Assembly (NCBI RefSeq): GCF_014127285.1
Contig: NZ_CP059901.1
Location: 1,240,001 to 1,304,000, forward strand
Reading direction: 5' to 3'
Length of the DNA: 64,000 nt
Source: Mumia sp. ZJ1417
GTDB taxonomy: Bacteria; Actinomycetota; Actinomycetes; Propionibacteriales; Nocardioidaceae
This document shows positions 44,746 to 53,057 of the stretch, piece after piece (position 1 is the first letter of the stretch; the number at the start of each line of letters is the position of its first letter). The notes below the pieces were generated by a model, which ran no database searches, was not told where the DNA came from, and saw only the letters and a program-made list of their open reading frames with translations. Position numbers and translations under genes: made by a program.

Positions 44746-45351
44746 ATGTCCGACACCGTTGACATGTGGTTCGATCCGCTGTGCCCCTGGGCCTGGATGA
44801 CGTCGCGCTGGCTGCTCGAGGTCGAGCAGGTCCGCGACGTGGAGGTCCGCTTCCACGTCATGAGCCTGTCGGTCCTCAACGAGAACGCCGAGGACCTCCC
44901 CGAGCGCTACCGCGAGATGCTCGACCGCGGGTGGGGCCCGGTGCGCGTCGCGACGGCGGCCGCCCAGAAGCACGGTGCGCACGTCCTGCGCGACCTCTAC
45001 ACCGCGATCGGCACCCGCGTGCACCCCGGCGGCCGTCCGCTCGACGCGACCGTGCTCGCCGAGGCGCTGGAGGAGGTCGGGCTGGAGCCCGAGCTGGTCG
45101 AGGCCGCCGACACCGACGCGTACGACGACGCCCTGCGGGCCTCTCACGAGCGGGCGATGGAGCTCGTCGGTACGGATGTGGGCACGCCCGTCATCGCGGT
45201 GAACGGCATCGCGTTCTTCGGTCCGGTCGTGTCGCCTGCGCCGAAGGGCGAGGCTGCGGGCCGGCTGTGGGACGGCTGCCTCCTCGTCGCCGGGACGGAC
45301 GGCTTCTTCGAGATCAAGCGCACCCGGACGCGCGAGCCGATCTTCGACTGA
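44746..45351 (+). CDS. DsbA-fold mycothiol-dependent nitroreductase-like protein
   Basis: A 201-residue DsbA-family protein close in pattern to M. tuberculosis Rv2466c, a mycothiol-dependent reductase that activates nitro prodrugs. Shared segments are [10 protein letters not shown] at 8-17, [32 protein letters not shown] and [11 protein letters not shown]. The active site reads C13-P-W-A16, not the CPWC of Rv2466c, so the second Cys is missing. It lies before a hydrolase gene and rpiB, the same order as Rv2466c-Rv2465c. Confidence 0.85.
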   Translation: MSDTVDMWFDPLCPWAWMTSRWLLEVEQVRDVEVRFHVMSLSVLNENAEDLPERYREMLDRGWGPVRVATAAAQKHGAHVLRDLYTAIGTRVHPGGRPLDATVLAEALEEVGLEPELVEAADTDAYDDALRASHERAMELVGTDVGTPVIAVNGIAFFGPVVSPAPKGEAAGRLWDGCLLVAGTDGFFEIKRTRTREPIFD

Positions 45352-45379
45352 GGTCCACCCGCCTCCGCTCCGCCCCGAC

Positions 45380-45420
45380 CACTTTCCGTGGGGGCCAACG
45401 GAAAGTGCAGGCGCTAGGGT
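45380..45420 (+). promoter_or_regulatory. Inverted repeat and leaderless promoter of the HSL-type hydrolase gene
   Basis: CACTTTCCGT (45380-45389) and ACGGAAAGTG (45398-45407) are perfect 10-bp arms around eight bases. The -10 TAGGGT (45415-45420) lies eight bases after the right arm and seven bases before the ATG at 45428. The repeat covers the -35 region, so it can be an operator; it could also be a terminator for the 44746 gene. Confidence 0.55.
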
Positions 45421-45427
45421 CCTCGGC

Positions 45428-46276
45428 ATGGACCACGACATCGCCGCAGAGCGTGCCGCCGACCGTGCCGAGGCCCTCGCGGACTCGATCCGCATCGACG
45501 TCGCGCACGTCGCCGACCTCGACGCGGACGGGGTGCCGGTGCGCCTCTACCGGCCGGAGGACGACGTCCCGGTCCTCCTGTACGTCCACGGCGGCGGCTG
45601 GGTGTTCCACGACCTGGAGACCCACGACGCGTTCTGTCGCTACCTGGCGAACGCGACCGGCTGGGCGCTGCTGTCCGTGGACTACCGCCGAGCCCCCGAG
45701 GCCCCATACCCCGCGCCGCTCGACGACGTCGCGACCGCCCTCGCCTGGTTGCGCGCGCACGGCGACGAGTACGAGCTCGACACCTCCCTGATCGCGGGGA
45801 TCGGCGACTCCTCCGGAGCCAACATGATCGCCGGGCTGTCCGTCCGCGATCCGGAGGCGCTGGCGTACCAGGTGCTCGTCTACCCGCCGGTCGACGCCTT
45901 CGCTGACACGGTGTCGCGGCGCGAGGAGGGGAGCGGCGCTTACGACTTCGTGACGTCGGACATGGACTGGTATTGGGACCAGTACGCCCCCACCGACGAG
46001 GCCAAGCGCAACCCCGAGGCCTCGCCGCTCCTCGCCCCCGACCTTGCCGGACAGCCGCCCACCCTCGTGATCACCGCCGAGCACGACCTGGTGCGCGACG
46101 AGGCCGAGGCGTATGCAGCGCGGTTGACCGATGCCGGCGTCCCGACCGTCGCCTGGCGGGCGCTCGGGATGGCCCACGGCTTCTGGCGCCGGCCGTGGGA
46201 GTTCGCCGAGTCGCGGTCGGCCGTGCGGCTCGTCTCGGGCACGTTGCGCGACCTGGCAGCGACGCTGGGACAATGA
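45428..46276 (+). CDS. HSL-family alpha/beta hydrolase (esterase)
   Basis: A 282-residue esterase of the hormone-sensitive lipase group. It has the oxyanion motif HGGGWVF near 58-64, the nucleophile motif GDSSGAN near 133-139, the Asp in TAEHDLVRDEA and the His in GMAHGFW. The substrate is probably a short-chain ester. In the matching M. tuberculosis block a different hydrolase (lipP) sits nearby, so this gene is a local variant. Leaderless start with TAGGGT seven bases upstream. Confidence 0.87.
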   Translation: MDHDIAAERAADRAEALADSIRIDVAHVADLDADGVPVRLYRPEDDVPVLLYVHGGGWVFHDLETHDAFCRYLANATGWALLSVDYRRAPEAPYPAPLDDVATALAWLRAHGDEYELDTSLIAGIGDSSGANMIAGLSVRDPEALAYQVLVYPPVDAFADTVSRREEGSGAYDFVTSDMDWYWDQYAPTDEAKRNPEASPLLAPDLAGQPPTLVITAEHDLVRDEAEAYAARLTDAGVPTVAWRALGMAHGFWRRPWEFAESRSAVRLVSGTLRDLAATLGQ

Positions 46277-46280
46277 CGTC

Positions 46281-46763
46281 ATGCGCGTTCACCTCGGTTG
46301 CGACCACGCCGGCTTCGAGCTCAAGAACCACCTCCTGACCCACCTGCGCGATCAGGGGCACGACGTCGTGGACCACGGTCCCGCCACGTACGACGCCGAG
46401 GACGACTACCCGCCGTTCTGCTTCGCCGCCGGCGAGGCCGTCGTCGCCGACCTGGGCAGCCTGGGCGTCGTGATCGGTGGTTCCGGCAACGGCGAGCAGA
46501 TCGCCGCGAACAAGGTCGACGGCGTGCGTGCGGCGCTCGCGTGGTCGCTCGAGACGGCGCAGCTCGCCCGCGAGCACAACAACGCCAACGTCGTCGGCAT
46601 CGGCGCCCGCATGCACTCCACCGAGGAGGCGACCACGATCGTCGAGGCGTTCCTCGCGACGCCGTTCAGCGGAGTCGAGCGCCACGCTCGCCGGATCTCG
46701 CTGCTCGCTGCGTACGAGGAGTCGCGCGGCACCGAGGTCGCCGAGCGGCGAGAGGACTTCTGA
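46281..46763 (+). CDS. rpiB: Ribose-5-phosphate isomerase B
   Basis: A 160-residue RpiB/LacAB sugar isomerase that interconverts ribose 5-phosphate and ribulose 5-phosphate in the pentose phosphate pathway. The N-terminal RVHLGCDHAGFELKNHL and the anion-binding GGSGNGEQIAANKVDG motif are intact. It starts four bases after the hydrolase stop and stops three bases before nei, so the three genes are likely co-transcribed. Confidence 0.93.
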   Translation: MRVHLGCDHAGFELKNHLLTHLRDQGHDVVDHGPATYDAEDDYPPFCFAAGEAVVADLGSLGVVIGGSGNGEQIAANKVDGVRAALAWSLETAQLAREHNNANVVGIGARMHSTEEATTIVEAFLATPFSGVERHARRISLLAAYEESRGTEVAERREDF

Positions 46764-46766
46764 GGC

Positions 46767-47636
46767 GTGCCCGAGGGACACACCCTCCACCGGCTCGCGC
46801 TCGACCTCGATGCGGCCTTCGGCGGTGACAGGACCTGGTCATCGAGCCCGCAGGGACGCTTCGCCGAGGGCGCCGCGCGGATCGGCTCGCGGGTCATGGA
46901 GGGCGCGGAGGCGTACGGCAAGCAGCTCTTCGTCCGGTTCGCCGGGCTCGAGGAGCAGGTCCGCATCCACCTCGGGCTGATCGGGGGCCTCGCGATCCAT
47001 TCCGGGCTGCCCGACCCGAGCGCGATCGGTGACCTCTCGGCCCGCCCGGTGGTGGGGCAGGTGCGCTGGCGTCTGGAGTCCGTACGGGCGTGGGCCGACC
47101 TGCGGGGCGCGACGGTGTGCACGCTGATCACGCCGGACGAGAAGGCCGCCTACCTCGCCAAACTCGGCCCCGACCCGCTGCGCGACGACGCCGATCCCGA
47201 GCGTGCCTGGCGCCGGATCAACCGCTCGAAGATCACGATCGGGGCGCTGCTCATGGACCAGTCGGTCCTGGCAGGCGTCGGCAACGTCTATCGCGCGGAG
47301 GTGCTGTTCCGGCACGGCCTCGACCCCTTCATGGAGGGACGGTTCCTCCGGCGGGCCGAGTGGGACGCGATGTGGGGCGACCTCGTCGGGCTCATGGCGT
47401 ACGGGGTCACGCACAACCGCATCGACACCGTACGGCCCGAGCACGAGCCGGAGGCGATGGGGCGCGCGCCGCGCAAGGACGACCATGGGGGAGAGGTCTA
47501 TGTCTACCGGCGGACGCACATGCCCTGTCTCGTGTGCGGGACGCCGGTGCGTACGGAGGTGCTGGCCGGGCGCAACCTGTTCTGGTGCCCTCGTTGCCAG
47601 CCGCGAAGCCGCCGCCGTACTCCGGTCAGCCCCTGA
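46767..47636 (+). CDS. nei: Nei/Fpg-family DNA glycosylase (endonuclease VIII, Nei2-like)
   Basis: A 289-residue base-excision repair enzyme for oxidised bases. The mature N-terminus is PEGHTLHRLA, with the catalytic Pro and Glu. The helix-two-turn-helix part INRSKITIGALLMDQSVLAGVGNVYRAEVLF has the DNA-binding Asn/Lys, and the C-terminal zinc finger is CLVCG ... CPRC. GTG start three bases after rpiB, as with Rv2465c-Rv2464c. Confidence 0.92.
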   Translation: MPEGHTLHRLALDLDAAFGGDRTWSSSPQGRFAEGAARIGSRVMEGAEAYGKQLFVRFAGLEEQVRIHLGLIGGLAIHSGLPDPSAIGDLSARPVVGQVRWRLESVRAWADLRGATVCTLITPDEKAAYLAKLGPDPLRDDADPERAWRRINRSKITIGALLMDQSVLAGVGNVYRAEVLFRHGLDPFMEGRFLRRAEWDAMWGDLVGLMAYGVTHNRIDTVRPEHEPEAMGRAPRKDDHGGEVYVYRRTHMPCLVCGTPVRTEVLAGRNLFWCPRCQPRSRRRTPVSP

Positions 47637-47659
47637 GGCGACACCGCCCGCCCCGTCCC

Positions 47660-47719
47660 GCCCCGGGACGTCATACAAATCGTGGGTCCCGACCCGCGGA
47701 ACGTATGACGTCCCGGGGC
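47660..47719. repeat. Interrupted palindrome with arms GCCCCGGGACGTCATAC
   Basis: A perfect 17-bp inverted repeat (47660-47676 and 47703-47719) around a 26-nt centre that itself holds GGGTC/GACCC. It lies between the nei gene and a convergent small gene. Almost the same arms occur at 58331-58388, also between convergent genes. The loop shares CAAATCGTGGG with the 39051 element. A bidirectional terminator or a dispersed repeat is likely. Confidence 0.85.
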
Positions 47720-47746
47720 AGGCGGATGGAAGGTGCCGTACGCCGG

Positions 47747-47923
47747 TCAGCTCAGGTCGGGGAGGGCTCGCGAGGCCAGCATCGCGCTGATCTCCTCGCG
47801 TTCGCGGCGTGCGGCGGTGAGCTCGTTGGCGGAGTGGAGGGCGTTGGCGCACGACACGTCCGTCGAGGCGAGGCGAGCGAGTCCTGAAGCGGCGAACTGC
47901 CATGCGAAGCTGAGCGGTCTCAT
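47747..47923 (-). CDS. Small hypothetical protein (58 residues)
   Basis: A 58-residue protein MRPLSFAWQFAASGLARLAS... ending in a charged helix TAARREREEISAML. AGGGGG lies a few bases before the ATG at 47923, which supports real expression. No known domain. It is the only gene candidate in the 588-nt stretch 47637-48225. Confidence 0.45.
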   Translation of the reverse strand: MRPLSFAWQFAASGLARLASTDVSCANALHSANELTAARREREEISAMLASRALPDLS

Positions 47924-48007
47924 CGATCCCCCTGGGTCGTCCCGACGCGGCACCTGGTCCGCCTTCCCTGTCGAGCGGGCCAGGCGCCGCGTTGTGAGTG
48001 CCGTGTT

Positions 48008-48176
48008 GGTGATGCGTGATCACCGGAAACGACACGTTCCACGCTAGGCGGTCGAGGAATCCGAGCGGTTAGCCCGACATGACATGTGCGTTAACGCTGC
48101 CAGGACGGACATAGCGGGCCCCAATTCACTGGGCGCGGAGAAATCGATTGAGGTCCTCCGTGAGGGTCCCTAGGGT
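48008..48176 (+). promoter_or_regulatory. Regulatory region upstream of the secreted-protein gene
   Basis: The region holds GGTGAT-GCGTG-ATCACC (48008-48024), a perfect 10-bp palindrome GCGTTAACGC (48088-48097) and a promoter TTGAGG (48148-48153), 17 nt, TAGGGT (48171-48176). The last gives a leader of about 45 nt for the ATG at 48226. The first inverted repeat may belong to the promoter of the 47747-47923 gene. Confidence 0.45.
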
Positions 48177-48225
48177 CGGGATGGCCGGTCGGTCCTGGCC
48201 GGCTTCCGATAGGAGGGGACCGTCC

Positions 48226-48717
48226 ATGAGGAAGACCTTGGTACGCACGCTGGCCTCGGCGACAGCCGTCGCTGCCGTCACCGCGGGTGGCGTCGGTGCG
48301 TTCGCGAGCCCGGCGAACGCCACCGACTACCGGTGCAAGACCAGCGCGAAGGAGTTCCCGACCAACGGGTACAACGCCGACGTCAAGGTCGAGCTGTGCC
48401 TGATGAGGAACTGGGGCGGCTCCGGCGGGAGCTCGGAGATCAAGAGCGCCTACGCGAAGGTCAGCTGGGGCGAGTCGGGATCGGGCAAGTTCGAGAAGTT
48501 CGCCGTGCAGGTGCGGATCGAGCAGAACGACTCGATCATCAAGTCCAAGACCTGCGAGGTCACCAACATCAACAGCACGACGGGCTCGTACACGTGCTCG
48601 CTCGGACCGTACACCGGCATCTCGGGCAACACCGCCGACGGCACGGTCACGTACAACGTCAACGACGACGGCCTGGGCAACCAGACCTGGGGCCTGGCCG
48701 GAACGCCGAAGCTCTGA
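48226..48717 (+). CDS. Secreted protein of unknown function
   Basis: A 163-residue exported protein. Residues 1-33 are a clear signal peptide (MRKTLVRTLASATAVAAVTA, then FASPANA) with cleavage before TDY. The mature part has four Cys (TDYRCK, ELCLM, KTCEV and YTCSLG), enough for two disulfides, and a beta-rich, Ser/Gly/Asn-rich composition. The lysine-rich SGSGKFEKFAV segment is unlike its neighbours. AGGAGG lies before the ATG. No family recognised. Confidence 0.75.
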   Translation: MRKTLVRTLASATAVAAVTAGGVGAFASPANATDYRCKTSAKEFPTNGYNADVKVELCLMRNWGGSGGSSEIKSAYAKVSWGESGSGKFEKFAVQVRIEQNDSIIKSKTCEVTNINSTTGSYTCSLGPYTGISGNTADGTVTYNVNDDGLGNQTWGLAGTPKL

Positions 48718-48769
48718 CCTGCGACCACGCTGCTCGGCTCGGGCCGGGCGGCGTGGCTCGGGGGCGTGC

Positions 48770-48843
48770 TGGAGCGGACGACGGGAATCGAACCCGCGTA
48801 ATCAGTTTGGAAGACTGAGGCTCTACCATTGAGCTACGTCCGC
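48770..48843 (-). tRNA. tRNA-Gly (anticodon TCC)
   Basis: A full cloverleaf on the minus strand: acceptor stem GCGGACG/CGTCCGC, D-arm with AGCTCAATGGTAGAGC, anticodon stem TCAGT/ACTGA with loop CTTCCAA, and T-arm GGGTTCGATTCCC. The 3' CCA is encoded (48770-48772). It reads GGA codons and by wobble GGG. Confidence 0.95.
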
Positions 48844-49024
48844 GCGCTGTGCCGCATGGCCGTACGCCCTGCGGTCAACCGCGACCATGATGCCACACTT
48901 GCCCTGCCGATCCGCGACGGGGGCGACCAGGTGGAGCGGACGGTGAGGATGCCCGCGATTCGGGGTCGTCCGCCATCGTCTACTACAGTGGTTCGGGCGC
49001 CCGCACCGCCCAAACGGTGCGTAC

Positions 49025-49098
49025 CGGGATGTAGCGCAGCTTGGTAGCGCATCCGCTTTGGGAGCGGAGGGTCGCAGGTTCAAATCCTGTCATCCCGA
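49025..49098 (+). tRNA. tRNA-Pro (anticodon TGG)
   Basis: A full cloverleaf: acceptor stem CGGGATG/CATCCCG, D-arm GCGCAGCTTGGTAGCGC, anticodon loop TTTGGGA with TGG, T-arm AGGTTCAAATCCT. Discriminator A at 49098; CCA is not encoded. It lies 62 nt upstream of tig, the standard actinobacterial order. Confidence 0.95.
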
Positions 49099-49160
49099 CT
49101 GCCGATGACACGTCACCACAGCGGTGACGATCTTGCACGACGACCAAGGAGAACGTACTC

Positions 49161-50522
49161 GTGAAGAGTGCCCAGGAGACACTGAGCCCCACCCGGGTCA
49201 AGCTGACCATCGAGGTGCCCTTCGATGAGCTGAAGCCGGCTCTCGACAAGGCGTACAAGGCCGTGGGGTCGCAGATCTCTGTGCCGGGCTTCCGCCGCGG
49301 CAAGGTCCCTGCGAAGGTCGTCGACCAGCGCGTGGGTCGCGGGACGATCCTCGACCAGGCCATCAACGACGCCCTCCCGGGCATCTACTCGCAGGCCGTC
49401 GCCGAGGCCGAGCTTCAGCCGCTCGGACAGCCCGAGGTCGATGTGACCCGCCTCGAGGACGGCGACCTCGTCGAGTTCACCGTCGAGGTGGACATCCGCC
49501 CGGAGTTCGAGACCCCCGACCTGAGCGACATCGAGGTCAGCGTTCCCGACGTCAAGGTCGAGGACAGCGACGTCGACGAGCAGGTCCAGGCGCTGCGCGA
49601 GCGTTTCGCCACCCTGACCGAGGTCGACCGCCCGGCCGCCGAGGGCGACTTCGTCACGATCGACCTGTCGGCCAGCAAGGACGGCGAGAAGATCGAGGCC
49701 GCGCAGGCCAACGGCATCGTCTACCAGGTCGGCAAGGACTCGATGCTCGACGGGCTCGACGACGCCGTGACCGGCATGTCCGCCGGGGAGTCCAAGACGT
49801 TCCAGACCCAGCTCGCCGGTGGCGACCTCAAGGGCGAGGACGTCGACGTCGACGTCACCCTGACCACGGTCAAGGAGCAGGAGCTCCCCGAGCTCGACGA
49901 CGACTTCGCTCAGACCGCGTCGGAGTTCGACACCGTCGACGAGCTGCGTACGGACATCGCTGAGAAGCTCACCCGCGGCAAGCGCATCGAGCAGGCCGCC
50001 GAGGCACGCGACGCTGTGCTCGAGGCAGCCGTCGAGAAGATCGACGTCCCGCTGCCCGAGGCCGTCGTCGAGGCCGAGATCGCGAGCCGTCGCCAGCAGA
50101 TCGAGCAGCAGCTCGCGTACGCCGGCATGACGATGGAGGCCTACCTCGACACCGAGGAGCAGACCATCGACGAGTTCGAGGCCGATCTTGAGAAGCGTGT
50201 GCGCGACTCGCTCGTCGCGCAGTTCCTCCTCGACCAGATCGCGACCGACTCGGAGGTCGGGATCGAGCAGGACGAGCTGACCGAGCACATGCTGCGTCGC
50301 GCCCAGCAGTCCGGCGAGGACCCGCAGTCGTTCATGCAGCACATGGTCGAGCACAACCACATCCCGGAGCTGGTCGCCGAGATCGTGCGCGGCAAGGCGC
50401 TGGCCACGCTCGTCGAGGACGCGACCGTCAAGGACGAGTCGGGCAACGTCGTCGATCTCAAGAATCTCCGTGGCGACGGCAGCATCGACGAGGCCGACGA
50501 GACCGAGTCCGCCGACGCCTGA
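49161..50522 (+). CDS. tig: Trigger factor, ribosome-associated chaperone/PPIase
   Basis: A 453-residue chaperone. The ribosome-binding loop is in VPGFRRGKVPAKVVDQRVGRG (the GFRxGxxP motif), the FKBP-type domain spans about 150-240 and the C-terminal arms about 260-430. An acidic tail (DGSIDEADETESADA) ends it. GTG start. It is followed by the clp genes, as in M. tuberculosis Rv2462c. Confidence 0.96.
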   Translation: MKSAQETLSPTRVKLTIEVPFDELKPALDKAYKAVGSQISVPGFRRGKVPAKVVDQRVGRGTILDQAINDALPGIYSQAVAEAELQPLGQPEVDVTRLEDGDLVEFTVEVDIRPEFETPDLSDIEVSVPDVKVEDSDVDEQVQALRERFATLTEVDRPAAEGDFVTIDLSASKDGEKIEAAQANGIVYQVGKDSMLDGLDDAVTGMSAGESKTFQTQLAGGDLKGEDVDVDVTLTTVKEQELPELDDDFAQTASEFDTVDELRTDIAEKLTRGKRIEQAAEARDAVLEAAVEKIDVPLPEAVVEAEIASRRQQIEQQLAYAGMTMEAYLDTEEQTIDEFEADLEKRVRDSLVAQFLLDQIATDSEVGIEQDELTEHMLRRAQQSGEDPQSFMQHMVEHNHIPELVAEIVRGKALATLVEDATVKDESGNVVDLKNLRGDGSIDEADETESADA

Positions 50523-50538
50523 TCTGCGCCAGGTTCGT

Positions 50539-50578
50539 ACGAAGGCCCCCTTCCGCCGCTGCGGGACGGGGCCTTCGT
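50539..50578 (+). terminator. Rho-independent-like terminator of tig
   Basis: ACGAAGGCCCC (50539-50549) pairs fully with GGGGCCTTCGT (50568-50578), an 11-bp stem with an 18-nt loop, 17 nt after the tig stop. It lacks a T-run, as is common in actinobacteria. Confidence 0.75.
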
Positions 50579-50628
50579 CGTCCCGCGTGCGAGGCGGGTA
50601 GCGGCGAAGGTCCGGATACCGTCAGTAT

Positions 50629-51870
50629 GTGGTCATGACGATGGCGCCGCCCCGCACCGGGCACACCGCTGCGCTCGCGCTGTCGTACGCCGACGAGGTC
50701 GTCGTGCCGTGCGTCCGCGAGGTGCACCGTGCGGTGGCGCGCCGGGCGTTCGGAGCGGTGGTCGGCGGACGTGGCCCTCGGCTGGTCCACGACGCGGTGG
50801 CCGCGCTCGCCTACACCGGCGTCTCCCAAGGCCTCCGTGGAGCGAGCGCGGGACTGCGCCACCTCGCCGATCGCGGGCTCGGTACGCCGGTCGAGCGCAC
50901 ACCGCGCACTCGCTTGCTGCGCTCGGCGGTCAACGGTCTCGTCGGCGACCGTCTCGAGGCACGCCACGACCTGTACGCGCTCGCCATGTCCGTACGGAGC
51001 AGCGGTGTTGACGTGACGCCCGAGCGGCACGGCTTCGCCCTGGCGTACCCCGCCGCGACCAGCGAGCTCGTTGTCCTCGTGCACGGCCTCGGCGAGAACG
51101 ACGACTCGTGGGACCTCGGCGCGCAGCGACGCGGCACGACGTACGAGGCGGCGCTTCACGCGCGCACCTGCGCCACGACGGTCCGGCTTCGCTACAACAC
51201 CGGGCGGCACGTCTCCGACAACGGCGCCGAGCTGTCCGACCTCCTGACCAAGCTCGTCGACGGATGGCCCGTCCCGGTCGCGCGCCTCCATCTCGTGGGG
51301 CATTCGATGGGCGGGCTCGTGATCCGGGCGGCGACGTCGTACGGGGTGGCACGTCGTGCCCCGTGGACGTCGCGGGTGGCGACCGTGGTCTGCCTCGGCA
51401 CGCCCCACCTAGGTGCCCCGCTCGAGCGTGCTGTCCAGGTCGGCTCACGCGTGCTTGCACTCGTGCCCGAGACGCTCCCGTTCGCGACGGTGCTGGGCAT
51501 ACGGTCGGTCGGCATCGTCGACCTGCGCCACGGCTACGTCTCGCCTGACGAGTGGTACGGCCGTGACCTGACCGCGCACTGGGGGGACGGCCGCATCGCG
51601 GCGGCCCCGCTCCCGCACGCGGCATACCACTTCGTCGCCGCGACCACCGACCTCGTCGTCACCGGGCGCTCCGCCACCGGTCGACCGGGTGCCGGGGATC
51701 CGGTCATCGCTCACGCCCACCCGGCACGTGTCGCCGGCGGCCACCTGGGACTCCTCAACCACCCTCAGGTCGGCGAGCTGCTCGTCGCCTGGGTCAACGG
51801 CCGGCCCTCGGCGCTCCCGTCGCCGGCCGCAGCCTCTCCCGCCCCCACCTCCCCGAAGGGACACCCATGA
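50629..51870 (+). CDS. Alpha/beta hydrolase (lipase-like)
   Basis: A 413-residue hydrolase with an unusual 130-residue N-terminal helical part before the catalytic core. The core has the oxyanion segment VVLVHGLGENDDSWD and the nucleophile motif GHSMGG at about 224-229, in the style of PGAP1/lipase enzymes (LHLVGHSMGGLVIRAA). The His is probably in AGGHLGLLNHPQV. TACCGT (50617-50622) is six bases before the GTG at 50629, which supports that start over ATG 50635. Its stop overlaps the next gene (ATGA). Confidence 0.82.
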   Translation: MVMTMAPPRTGHTAALALSYADEVVVPCVREVHRAVARRAFGAVVGGRGPRLVHDAVAALAYTGVSQGLRGASAGLRHLADRGLGTPVERTPRTRLLRSAVNGLVGDRLEARHDLYALAMSVRSSGVDVTPERHGFALAYPAATSELVVLVHGLGENDDSWDLGAQRRGTTYEAALHARTCATTVRLRYNTGRHVSDNGAELSDLLTKLVDGWPVPVARLHLVGHSMGGLVIRAATSYGVARRAPWTSRVATVVCLGTPHLGAPLERAVQVGSRVLALVPETLPFATVLGIRSVGIVDLRHGYVSPDEWYGRDLTAHWGDGRIAAAPLPHAAYHFVAATTDLVVTGRSATGRPGAGDPVIAHAHPARVAGGHLGLLNHPQVGELLVAWVNGRPSALPSPAAASPAPTSPKGHP

Positions 51871-52343
51871 CGCACGCCTCCACCGATTCTTACCTCCTCG
51901 AGGTCAGCACCGAGCTCGACGCCTCGCCCCGCGACGTCTGGGAGCTCGTCTCCGACCTGCGCAGGATGCCGGAGTGGAGCCCGCAGACCCGCAAGATGCT
52001 GATCCGCGGCCCGATCGGCGTGGGCACCCGCTCGCTCAACGTCAACAAGTACGGCTGGAAGGTGTGGCCGACGACGTCGGTCGTCGTGCGGTACGAGCCT
52101 CAGCGGGCGATCGCGTTCCGCGTCCCCGAGAACGGGATGGTGTGGACGTACGAGCTCGACGACCTGGGCGACGGGCGTACGCGCCTGGTCGAGCGGCGTG
52201 AGGCGCCGCGCGGGTCGACACCTATGTCTCGGATGCTCGTCAGGCGGTTCCTCGGCGGGATCGAGGAGTTCTCCGAGCAGATCGAGCGCGACATGGCCGC
52301 CACGCTGGCGCGCATGAAGTCCCTCGTCGAGCAGGACGCGTGA
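51867..52343 (+). CDS. SRPBCC-family (START-like) protein
   Basis: A 158-residue single SRPBCC/polyketide-cyclase-like domain with the opening YLLEVSTELDASPRDVWELVSDLRRMPEWSPQ, a hydrophobic ligand-binding cup in this family. It is translationally coupled to the lipase gene by a four-base overlap, so it may carry a lipid product or act with that enzyme. Function not known. Confidence 0.82.
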   Translation: MTHASTDSYLLEVSTELDASPRDVWELVSDLRRMPEWSPQTRKMLIRGPIGVGTRSLNVNKYGWKVWPTTSVVVRYEPQRAIAFRVPENGMVWTYELDDLGDGRTRLVERREAPRGSTPMSRMLVRRFLGGIEEFSEQIERDMAATLARMKSLVEQDA

Positions 52344-52439
52344 CGCCGCCTCGCGCTGACCTGCGCAGGCTTGTGCGCCCGTAGCGAAATCGGACGGTTC
52401 CCCTCGGGTTCGTCCGTCTGCCCCGCTAGGGTCGAGGAC

Positions 52440-53057
52440 GTGAACACAGAGATGACTCCTCGTATGGCCGGCGGCGAGGTCGGCCCGAACGATCTCGACG
52501 GCCACATCTACCAGCGGCTCCTCCGCGAGCGCATCGTCTTCCTCGGGTCGGAGGTGCGTGACCAGAACGCCAACGCGATCTGCGCGCAGATGCTGCTGCT
52601 CAACGCCGAGGATCCGAAGGCCGACATCCGGCTCTACATCAACTCTCCCGGCGGTTCGGTGGACTCCGGCATGGCGATCTACGACACCATGCAGTTCATC
52701 TCGAACGACGTTGTCACCGTGGGCATGGGGCTCGCCGCCTCCATGGGGCAGTTCCTGCTCGCCGCGGGCGAGCCGGGCAAGCGATACGCCCTCCCGCACG
52801 CGCGCATCATGATGCACCAGCCGTCCGGCGGCCTCGGCGGCTCCGCCTCCGATATCCGCATCCAGGCCGAGCAGAGCCTGCTCCTCAAGCAGCAGCTCAA
52901 CGAGCTCCAGGCCCAGCACACCGGTCAGACGCTCGACGCGATCGAGCGCGACTCCGACCGTGACCGCTGGTTCACCGCCGAGCAGGCCAAGGACTACGGC
53001 TTCATCGACCACGTGATCGCCCGCGAGAACGACGTCACGCGAGGCGAGGCGTCGTGA
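52440..53057 (+). CDS. clpP1: ATP-dependent Clp protease proteolytic subunit 1
   Basis: A 205-residue serine protease subunit. The catalytic Ser is in [11 protein letters not shown], the His in [10 protein letters not shown] and the Asp in RDSDRDRWF. It forms a mixed barrel with ClpP2. The GTG at 52440 is chosen because TAGGGT (52427-52432) is seven bases upstream (leaderless); ATG 52452 is the alternative. I looked for a ClgR box upstream and saw none that I would trust. Start overlap GTGA couples it to clpP2. Confidence 0.94.
   Translation: MNTEMTPRMAGGEVGPNDLDGHIYQRLLRERIVFLGSEVRDQNANAICAQMLLLNAEDPKADIRLYINSPGGSVDSGMAIYDTMQFISNDVVTVGMGLAASMGQFLLAAGEPGKRYALPHARIMMHQPSGGLGGSASDIRIQAEQSLLLKQQLNELQAQHTGQTLDAIERDSDRDRWFTAEQAKDYGFIDHVIARENDVTRGEAS

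Noticed and set aside
48126-48323. A 65-codon minus-strand frame over the secreted-protein start
   Set aside because: It is the shadow of the signal-peptide region and has no ribosome site.
48770-49098. tRNA genes as attachment sites of an integrated element
   Set aside because: No integrase gene, no direct repeat of a tRNA end and no change of composition nearby.
52344-52439. A ClgR-type box upstream of clpP1
   Set aside because: Short pieces such as CGGACG/CGTCCG are present, but no sequence fits a ClgR site well enough to claim.
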